From assembly GCF_001984055.1 (NCBI RefSeq), contig NZ_LYVO01000009.1, positions 57,075 to 121,074 on the forward strand: DNA of 64,000 bases, given 5' to 3'. Position 1 is the stretch's first letter. Each line of letters opens with the position of its first letter. Position numbers and translations under genes: made by a program. This document shows positions 58,834-64,000 of this stretch, in pieces. Below the pieces are notes generated by a model, which worked only from the letters and a program-made list of their open reading frames with translations, had not been told where the DNA came from and searched no databases. Source of the DNA: Variovorax sp. KK3. GTDB taxonomy: Bacteria; Pseudomonadota; Gammaproteobacteria; Burkholderiales; Burkholderiaceae_C.

Positions 58834-59238
58834 CTAGACCCAGTTTTCGACTGTCAAGCGATCGACGCGGCGAAACTCTCGTTCGTTGTTGGTGACCAGC
58901 ACCCACCCTTCGGCGCGAGCGTGCGCAGCGATCCAAAGGTCGTTGTTACCGATGGGCCGTCCTTTTTTCTCGAGGGCGGTGCGTATCTGGCCGTAGTGCT
59001 GGCCCACCGCAGCAGTCAGCGGAGCGACCTGCATCACCTGTTGAAGTTGTCGCAGCGTCGCGAGAGCCTTCGTGCGGCCCTGGCTTTTTTCAGCGCCGTG
59101 CTGCAGTTCCCCAAGCGTGATGACGGACATCGCCAGCGCGTCGGCACTCAGTTGCTCGAACCGAGCCCGGACAGCCTCCGGATTGCGCTTGGCGATGTAA
59201 ATGCAAATGTTGGTGTCGAGCAAGTATCGAATCGCCAT
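58834..59238 (-). CDS. vapC: VapC-type PIN-domain ribonuclease toxin
   Basis: Toxin of a type II toxin-antitoxin pair, a Mg-dependent RNase that usually cuts tRNA or rRNA. The 134-residue protein starts YLLDTNICIYIAKR with D8, then E44 (VITLGELQHGAEK), D100 (GRPIGNNDLWIAAHARA) and TNNEREFRRV near the end, which together form the acidic PIN active site. The ATG is two bases after the vapB stop, with GGAGGAG inside the end of vapB as its ribosome-binding site, so the pair is translationally linked. Confidence 0.96.
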   Translation of the reverse strand: MAIRYLLDTNICIYIAKRNPEAVRARFEQLSADALAMSVITLGELQHGAEKSQGRTKALATLRQLQQVMQVAPLTAAVGQHYGQIRTALEKKGRPIGNNDLWIAAHARAEGWVLVTNNEREFRRVDRLTVENWV

Positions 59239-59240
59239 CG

Positions 59241-59471
59241 TCAGAACTCCTCCCGCTCCTGGGGAGGATCGTCGCTTCGGCCATCGGCCATGAAGTCGGC
59301 AGGCATGCTGACGAGAGCATCGAAGATGGCGGCCGCGTTGGCGGGCCGCTCGCGCAAGACGAGGTCGTTGCCGCGCCGAAAAATTTCGACACGCTGCGAT
59401 GTCAATCGAAACTCCTTCGGCAGGCGGACAGCCTGACTGTTGCCGGATTGGAAGACACGAGCATAGATCAC
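59241..59471 (-). CDS. vapB: VapB-type antitoxin with AbrB/SpoVT DNA-binding domain
   Basis: Labile antitoxin and autorepressor of vapC. The 76-residue product has an AbrB/MazE swapped-hairpin DNA-binding motif, ARVFQSGNSQAVRLPKEFRL, then VEIFRRGNDLVLRERP and a C-terminal toxin-binding segment ending in an acidic tail. The GTG at 59471 is the preferred start because AAGGAG lies five bases ahead of it and it yields MIYARVFQSGNSQ; the ATG at 59492 has no such site and falls within the operator. Normal length for the family. Confidence 0.93.
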   Translation of the reverse strand: MIYARVFQSGNSQAVRLPKEFRLTSQRVEIFRRGNDLVLRERPANAAAIFDALVSMPADFMADGRSDDPPQEREEF

Positions 59472-59481
59472 GCCTACTCCT

Positions 59482-59523
59482 TGTATATACATTGAGGATA
59501 TACATCAAAGCAGACGTCGTCAA
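59482..59523 (-). promoter_or_regulatory. vapBC promoter and probable autoregulatory operator
   Basis: On the minus strand TTGACG (59523-59518), a 17-base spacer and TATCCT (59500-59495) form a reasonable sigma-70 promoter; the -35 overlaps the stop of the LysR gene. Around the expected start are a perfect 10-bp palindrome TGTATATACA (59482-59491) and a second TGTATAT copy 13 bases away. Such repeats fit binding by a VapBC complex. Hexamers and repeats are seen; use is inferred. Confidence 0.55.
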
Positions 59524-60491
59524 CGGCGCTGCATCGCCTTCGCAGTCTCCACCACCACCGCCCGAAGCGACACGACCATCGGGTGCCCAGCCAGTTCCTT
59601 CAAGGTGAAGAAGCTCACCGGCGGCAGGTTCCAGCTCAGGCGGTGGGGCAGTGCCGCCCAGTGGCCGGCGCGTTCCATTTCGGCCACCACGTCGCGCGGG
59701 AAGATGGTGATCGCGTTGGGCTCGGTGCGCAGCACGGTTTCCATGCTGCGGATCGACGTCGTCTCCAGCATCGGTATCGGCGGCTGCACGCCGGCGCCGA
59801 CGAAGATCGCGTTGTAGGTGCGGCGCATGGGCGTGTTGGGCGGCGGCAATATCCAGTCGAGCTGCGCCAGGCGCGCCCAGTCCAGCGGGCCGCGCGAGAG
59901 GCGGTCGAGGCTCTTGGCGGAGACGACCAGGCAGGGCTCCTGCTGGTAGATCGCCTCTTGCACCAGGCCCGTCGCGTCGCCGTCGTACGAACGGCCGATC
60001 GCGCAGTCGAGTTCGCGCGCCACCAGGCCCGCCACCAGCTCATCGGTCGTGCCCTCGCGCGTGAGCACGGCCATGCGCGGGTTGCGGTCGAGCAGATGCG
60101 TGAGCGCGGCGGACAACAACTGCTGCGGCACCTGCTGGGTCAACCCCAGGCGCAGCCGGCCGCTGCGGCCCGCCTCCAGCGAGGTCAGCACGCGCGTGGT
60201 GGCATCGAGCTCCGCGAGCCAGCGCCGCGCGTAGTGCAGCACCGCGTCGCCGGCCGGCGTGGGCACCAGCCCGCGCGAGGTGCGCTCGAAGAGCATGTTG
60301 CCGAAGATGTCCTCGACCTCGCGCAGCGCCTTGGTGATGGCCGGCTGACTTAGCCGCATCTCGGCCGCCACGCGACCCAGCGTGCGGTGCCGGTCGATGG
60401 CCTGCACCAGCGAGAGCTGGCGCAGCTTCAGCCGCGTGAGCAGCGCGTGCTGCAGGTCGGCAGCGGGGTCGCGGGCAGTGACCACGGTCAT
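59520..60491 (-). CDS. LysR-family transcriptional regulator
   Basis: The 323-residue protein has an N-terminal winged helix-turn-helix (about residues 20-80: LSLVQAIDRHRTLGRVAAEM, RLSQPAITKALREVEDIFGN, LFERTSRGLVPTPAGDAVLH) and a LysR substrate-binding domain of the GbpR/CbbR kind (SGRLRLGLTQQVPQQLLSAA, LDCAIGRSYDGDATGLVQEA). It is divergent from the FAD-monooxygenase operon 68 bases away and is the obvious candidate regulator. AGGAG lies only two bases before ATG 60491; a GTG two codons later has better spacing and may be the real start. Confidence 0.94.
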   Translation of the reverse strand: MTVVTARDPAADLQHALLTRLKLRQLSLVQAIDRHRTLGRVAAEMRLSQPAITKALREVEDIFGNMLFERTSRGLVPTPAGDAVLHYARRWLAELDATTRVLTSLEAGRSGRLRLGLTQQVPQQLLSAALTHLLDRNPRMAVLTREGTTDELVAGLVARELDCAIGRSYDGDATGLVQEAIYQQEPCLVVSAKSLDRLSRGPLDWARLAQLDWILPPPNTPMRRTYNAIFVGAGVQPPIPMLETTSIRSMETVLRTEPNAITIFPRDVVAEMERAGHWAALPHRLSWNLPPVSFFTLKELAGHPMVVSLRAVVVETAKAMQRR

Positions 60492-60537
60492 AACTCCTGG
60501 GTTATCGGTTCATCAAAATTTAGTGCAACTTGGTGAA
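60490..60537. promoter_or_regulatory. Two inverted repeats in the LysR / monooxygenase divergent promoter
   Basis: ATAAC (60490-60494) with GTTAT (60501-60505), six bases apart, and TTCATCAA (60509-60516) with TTGGTGAA (60530-60537), seven of eight matched and 13 apart, lie in the 68-base gap between the LysR gene and the operon starting at 60560. The second repeat has the size of a LysR recognition site. The first overlaps the LysR start codon and ribosome-binding site. Regulatory use is inferred. Confidence 0.45.
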
Positions 60538-60559
60538 TTGCGCTGCCTAGACTTTCCCC

Positions 60560-61156
60560 ATGCAAGACGCGAACGCACCGGATTTCATGGCCTTGGCGGC
60601 CGGCCTGCTCGACGCGGTGGCCGAGGCGCCGGGCGTCGAGGCCGCGCTGCGGCAGGTGGACCGGCAGCGGCGGCTGATCGCGCCCGACAGCATCTTCAGC
60701 ATCCAGCAGAACGTGACCACGGCCGGCGACCCCGACGGCGAGATCCGCCTGCGCCGCTTCTATTCGTCCGAGGCCTCGCGCTACCCGGTGAACGGCGTCA
60801 AGCGCAAGACGCCGAGCCCGTGGACCGAATGCCTCTTCGCCCTGGGCCGCGTCTTCGTCGGCGAAGGCGAAAGCGCGTTGGCGCGCAGCTTCGACGACTT
60901 CGAACAGATGCGCGTGCAGGGTCTGCGCCGCGTGGTCAACGTGCCGCTGATGCAAGGCGCGCTGTGCTTCGCCACCTTCAACGTCTTCGGCACCCGCGCG
61001 CATTGGCTGCCGCAGGAAGTCCTCGGCATCCGCCTGCTGGCGCTGGCTGCGGCGCGCTGGGTGCCCGTGCACCCCGGGCTGGCTTACAGCATCACCGCAT
61101 TCACCGGCTGCGACGGCACCGCCGGTGCTCCCGTCGCTTCATCCCTGGAGGTCTGA
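60560..61156 (+). CDS. GAF-domain-like protein of aromatic-type operon
   Basis: The 198-residue cytoplasmic protein matches a stand-alone GAF-like domain: LIAPDSIFSIQQNVTTAGDP, LRRFYSSEASRYPVNGVKRK, FDDFEQMRVQGLRRVVNVPL and ALCFATFNVFGTRAHW. It has no catalytic or DNA-binding domain. Similar proteins accompany ring-hydroxylase genes in Burkholderiales; they may sense the substrate or help an enzyme, but this is not established. First gene of the operon; three bases precede the monooxygenase start, following its TGA. Confidence 0.7.
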   Translation: MQDANAPDFMALAAGLLDAVAEAPGVEAALRQVDRQRRLIAPDSIFSIQQNVTTAGDPDGEIRLRRFYSSEASRYPVNGVKRKTPSPWTECLFALGRVFVGEGESALARSFDDFEQMRVQGLRRVVNVPLMQGALCFATFNVFGTRAHWLPQEVLGIRLLALAAARWVPVHPGLAYSITAFTGCDGTAGAPVASSLEV

Positions 61157-61158
61157 GC

Positions 61159-62760
61159 ATGCACAACAAGGTTCCGGTCGTGATCGTCGGCGGTGGCCCG
61201 GTGGGCCTGTCGATGGCGATCCTGCTGCAGCGATTCGACATCGACTTCGTGCTGCTCGAACGCAGCCCCACCACCACCGACCACCCCAAGGCACGCGGCA
61301 CCTACACGCGCACCATGGAGATCTTTCGCCAGTGGGGCATCGACCAGCGCATGAAGCGCCACGCCCTGCCAGACGGCGCCGACTTCTTCGCCTTCTGCGA
61401 ATCGATGACCGGCCACGAATGGGGCCGCACCATGCCCGAGCCGAACCTGGGCCACTCGCCCTGCTGGAAGATCATCCAGTCGCAGGACACGGTGGAGATG
61501 GAGCTGATGGACCACACGCGCCAGAGCAAGGTGGGCCGCTTCCTCTTCGGCCACGAGTTCGTGCAGTACGACGAAGGCCCCGGCGGCATCGCCGTGACCA
61601 GCCGGCAGCTGAGCAACGGCGACACCACCACCTGGCATGCGCAGTACGTGATCGCCGCCGACGGCGCCACGAGCACGGTGCGCCGCCAGGCCGACATCGA
61701 GATGCGCGGGCCGTCGACCATCGCCGTGATGGCCAACGAGTACTGGCAGGCCGACCTTTCGCACGTGCGCGACGCCGCCACCTGCGCCGGCTGGCGTGTG
61801 TACGCGAAGGATTCGCCCTACCCCATCACCACCGTGCTCAACACCAACGGCAAGGACAAATGGCTGAGCCTGCTGCCGGTGGGCCGCGAGGTCGACGAGC
61901 GCATCGGCGAGCGCACCGACGACGAGGTGGTGCGCCTGGCCCGCACCGTGGCCGGCGTGCCCGAACTCGACGTGAAGGTCATCAACCGCTCGGTCTGGCG
62001 CATGAGCCGCCAGGTGGCGGCCAGCTTCCGCAAGGGCCGCGTGCTGCTGGTGGGCGACTCGGCGCACCGCTTTCCGCCCAACGGCGGCTACGGCATGAAC
62101 TCGGGCATCCAGGACGCCCACAACCTCGCGTGGAAGCTGGCCTTCGTGCTCACCGGCCGCGCCGGCGACCGGCTGCTCGACAGCTACGAACGCGAGCGCC
62201 GTCCGGTGGCCGAATCGAACGCCGACTTCAGCCTGCACAACGCCACGCGCTTCATCCAGTGCGACGAAGCGCTGCGCTCGGGCAACCGCGACCGCATCGA
62301 CTTCTGGATTCGCGACAGCGACAACCACATCCACAGCATCGGCCAGTCGCTGGGCTTCTGCTACGAAGACGGTGCGGTGATTCCCGACGGCACGGGCCGG
62401 CACATCCTGCGGCCGCGCTGGTACGAGCCGACCGACCGGCCCGGCGCGCGCTTTCCGCACATCTGGCTGGACATGGCGCGCCGCCACACCACGCTCGACT
62501 GGTTCGACCGCGAGTTCGTGCTGGTCGCTGGCCCCAAAGCCGATGGCTGGATGGAAGCGGCGCGCGCCGTGTCGGGCCGCAACGGGCGCAAGGTGCAGGT
62601 GCGCCAGCTCGACGATTCGCACGAGAAGGACGGCCTGCTGCTCGGCCTGCGCGGCGCCGCGCTGGTGCGGCCCGATGGCCACGTGGCCTTCCGCATGCCG
62701 TGGACGCCGGCGGACCCGGCGGTCGAGCTCGCAAGTGCGCTGTCGAAGCTGCTGGATTGA
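61159..62760 (+). CDS. FAD-dependent aromatic-type monooxygenase (PHBH/MhpA-like)
   Basis: NAD(P)H-dependent flavoprotein hydroxylase. The 533-residue protein has the Rossmann GxGxxG loop VIVGGGPVGLSMAILLQRF at residues 7-25 and LLERSPTT, the DG motif YVIAADGATSTVRR, the GD motif GRVLLVGDSAHRFPPNGGYG with MNSGIQDAHNLAWKLAFVLT, and a C-terminal thioredoxin-like domain (about 420-530: FVLVAGPKADGWMEAARAV; LVRPDGHVAFRMPWTP) typical of the phenol 2-monooxygenase/MhpA subgroup. These enzymes prepare aromatic rings for cleavage; the ring cannot be specified here. Adjacent VOC and alpha/beta hydrolase genes fit a ring-cleavage pathway. Confidence 0.92.
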   Translation: MHNKVPVVIVGGGPVGLSMAILLQRFDIDFVLLERSPTTTDHPKARGTYTRTMEIFRQWGIDQRMKRHALPDGADFFAFCESMTGHEWGRTMPEPNLGHSPCWKIIQSQDTVEMELMDHTRQSKVGRFLFGHEFVQYDEGPGGIAVTSRQLSNGDTTTWHAQYVIAADGATSTVRRQADIEMRGPSTIAVMANEYWQADLSHVRDAATCAGWRVYAKDSPYPITTVLNTNGKDKWLSLLPVGREVDERIGERTDDEVVRLARTVAGVPELDVKVINRSVWRMSRQVAASFRKGRVLLVGDSAHRFPPNGGYGMNSGIQDAHNLAWKLAFVLTGRAGDRLLDSYERERRPVAESNADFSLHNATRFIQCDEALRSGNRDRIDFWIRDSDNHIHSIGQSLGFCYEDGAVIPDGTGRHILRPRWYEPTDRPGARFPHIWLDMARRHTTLDWFDREFVLVAGPKADGWMEAARAVSGRNGRKVQVRQLDDSHEKDGLLLGLRGAALVRPDGHVAFRMPWTPADPAVELASALSKLLD

Positions 62761-62764
62761 CGCC

Positions 62765-63172
62765 ATGCCGGTCGCCGCACTCCACCACTTCACGATCCGC
62801 TGCACGCCGGACGACCTGCCCCCGCTGTTCGACTTCTACACGCGCGTGATGCGCCTCGAGCCCGGCGCGCGGCCGGAAGTGCCCGCGCCCGGCGCTTGGC
62901 TCTATGCAGGCGGCCAGCCGATCGTGCACTTGTATGCGCACCTCGCCACGCCCGATGAAGTCGCACAACCGGTCACCGGCCATGTGGATCACATCTCCTT
63001 CCGTGCGCATGGGTTGACCGAGATGCGCGAGCACCTGCACGCCCTGGACGTGCCCTTCGCCGAGGCGCCGATTCCCGGCTGGGACATCCACCAGCTCTTC
63101 CTGCACGACCCGCGCGGCATGAAGATCGAGATGACCTTCTGGATGAACGACGAAGAAGGAGGCGCACCATGA
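62765..63172 (+). CDS. VOC-superfamily protein (glyoxalase/extradiol dioxygenase-like)
   Basis: The 135-residue protein has the vicinal-oxygen-chelate pattern with candidate metal ligands H8 (ALHHFTIRC), H76 (GHVDHISFRA) and E122 (GMKIEMTFW). It is a single-module protein of about half the size of two-module extradiol dioxygenases, so it may be an isomerase, an extradiol dioxygenase of the small type, or a ring-fission helper. It starts four bases after the monooxygenase stop and overlaps the hydrolase gene by four bases. A ring-opening role is suggested by context only. Confidence 0.85.
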   Translation: MPVAALHHFTIRCTPDDLPPLFDFYTRVMRLEPGARPEVPAPGAWLYAGGQPIVHLYAHLATPDEVAQPVTGHVDHISFRAHGLTEMREHLHALDVPFAEAPIPGWDIHQLFLHDPRGMKIEMTFWMNDEEGGAP

Positions 63173-63960
63173 CCGACTTCGTGCAGGCCGGCGAGTTGCG
63201 CATCGCCTTCGAGCGCACGGGCCAGGGCCCGGGGCTGCTGCTGATGCACGGCGCCGAGGCCTCACGCCAGATGTTCGCCGCGCTGGTGCCGCACCTGGCG
63301 AAGCATTTCACCGTGATCGCCTACGACCAACGCGACTGCGGCGACACCGAAGGCCCGGAACGCGCGGCCACGCTGGCTGACCTGGCCAACGATGCGCACC
63401 AGTTCATCCGCGCCATGGGCTTCAAACGGGCGCACGTGTTCGGCTCGTCCTTCGGCGGCCGGGTCGCGCAGGCCCTGGCGCTGCTGCATCCGCGGGCCCT
63501 CGACCGGCTGGTGCTCGGCAGCACCTGGCCGCTGCCGCGGCCCTACGAAGAGCTGTGCCCCGACGCGCGCCGCCTGGCCGAACTGCGGCAGGGCCTGCCC
63601 GGCACGGCCGAAGAACTGGCGACCTGGTTCTTTCCCGAAGCCTTTCTGCAGCAGCGGCCGGAGCTGCGGCGCATCTTCGCCAACGCGCGTCCGGCATCGC
63701 CCCGCGCCGCCCGCCGCGCCGCCACGGTGGCGACCACGCTGGACCGGGGTGTCGCCGACATCGTCGCGCCGACGCTGGTGCTGGCCGGCGAGCTCGACCG
63801 CGTGGTGCCGCCCACCGTCACGCTGGCGATGGCGGGGCGCATCCGCGGTGCCGATGCGGTGCTGCTGCCGGCCATCGGGCACGTCACGGCGATGCAGGCG
63901 CCGGAGGTGGTGGCGATGCATGTCGTTCGGTTCTTGAATGCTGAAGGAGGCAAGGTATGA
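63169..63960 (+). CDS. Alpha/beta-fold hydrolase, meta-cleavage-product hydrolase-like
   Basis: The 263-residue protein has the canonical alpha/beta hydrolase pattern: LLLMHGAEASRQMFAALV (oxyanion region), AYDQRDCGDTEGP, the nucleophile elbow VFGSSFGGRVAQAL with S94, acid candidate D210 (LAGELDRVVPPT) and H238 (PAIGHVTAMQAPE). The DQRDCGDT segment is common in C-C bond hydrolases and enol-lactonases. It starts in an ATGA overlap with the VOC gene and ends in an ATGA overlap with the next start. Substrate unassigned. Confidence 0.9.
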   Translation: MTDFVQAGELRIAFERTGQGPGLLLMHGAEASRQMFAALVPHLAKHFTVIAYDQRDCGDTEGPERAATLADLANDAHQFIRAMGFKRAHVFGSSFGGRVAQALALLHPRALDRLVLGSTWPLPRPYEELCPDARRLAELRQGLPGTAEELATWFFPEAFLQQRPELRRIFANARPASPRAARRAATVATTLDRGVADIVAPTLVLAGELDRVVPPTVTLAMAGRIRGADAVLLPAIGHVTAMQAPEVVAMHVVRFLNAEGGKV

Positions 63961-64000
63961 GTGCTGTGCTTGCTGGCGCTTCGGAGGCGCGGTGCCCCCA
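63957..64000 (+). CDS. Start of a further operon gene, cut by the window end
   Basis: An ATG at 63957 overlaps the hydrolase stop (ATGA) and has GGAGGCAAGG upstream as ribosome-binding site. Only 14 residues (MSAVLAGASEARCP) are visible, too few to name a family. Position alone supports it; the GC-rich 3' bases could instead belong to an intergenic repeat. Confidence 0.45.
   Translation, partial: MSAVLAGASEARCP

Noticed and set aside
59471..59492. ATG at 59492 as the vapB start
   Set aside because: It lacks a ribosome-binding site and lies in the operator repeats; GTG 59471 has AAGGAG at proper spacing and yields the usual short VapB N-terminus.

Overview
The window is one contiguous stretch of a strongly GC-rich, gene-dense chromosome that reads as a member of the Comamonadaceae (Burkholderiales, Betaproteobacteria), most likely Variovorax or a close relative. 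The basis is protein content rather than a marker gene: three Bug-type tripartite tricarboxylate substrate-binding proteins, a tandem cphA'/cphA pair with its ABC/DUF1854 partner genes, a GlgE/TreS/TreYZ operon and a gsp type II secretion operon. Genes are tightly packed, with ATGA and TGATG junctions and occasional TTG or GTG starts. I saw no tRNA, rRNA, CRISPR array, prophage or insertion sequence.

Layout. 1-1302: 3' part of ilvA. 1303-13494: a type II secretion locus. gspC lies on the minus strand, then gspG-H-I-J-K-L-M-N-D-E on plus; gspF is separated from gspE by a minus-strand gene for a secreted BamE-like protein. 13501-17029: a cN-I type 5'-nucleotidase, an SbmA/YddA-type ABC transporter and queC. 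17049-24765: cyanophycin region. A minus-strand ABC transporter/DUF1854 pair is divergent from two tandem cyanophycin synthetase genes; the first has lost the Mur-ligase P-loop and C-terminal subdomain. 24938-27387: two small unknown proteins and a CYTH-CHAD protein. 27388-29419: a divergent AraC regulator / NmrA-like reductase pair. 29661-47170: one co-directional alpha-glucan/trehalose operon, glgB-glgE-treS::maltokinase-(TM protein)-glgX-treZ-malQ::treY. 47213-49280: a 64-residue winged-helix-like protein and an animal-type haem peroxidase. 49345-58759: three catabolic modules, each with a Bug binding protein: TauD dioxygenase + hydrolase + Bug; BKACE + Bug; Bug + PhzF. AraC regulators flank the first two. 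58834-59471: a VapBC toxin-antitoxin pair. 59520-64000: a LysR regulator divergent from an aromatic or ring-cleavage type operon (GAF protein, FAD monooxygenase, VOC protein, alpha/beta hydrolase and the start of another gene).

How the genes work together. Inference from known families: the central 30 kb looks like a reserve-polymer and osmoprotectant block. Cyanophycin stores nitrogen, CHAD domains associate with polyphosphate, and the glg/tre operon can run a closed trehalose - maltose - maltose-1-phosphate - alpha-glucan - trehalose cycle with no ADP-glucose enzymes in the window. The most unusual observations are the degenerate CphA', the PH-like N-domain of its partner ABC transporter, a histone-H1-like Lys/Ala tail on GlgE, the 1701-residue MalQ-TreY fusion, and a secreted protein built of exact 34-residue repeats.
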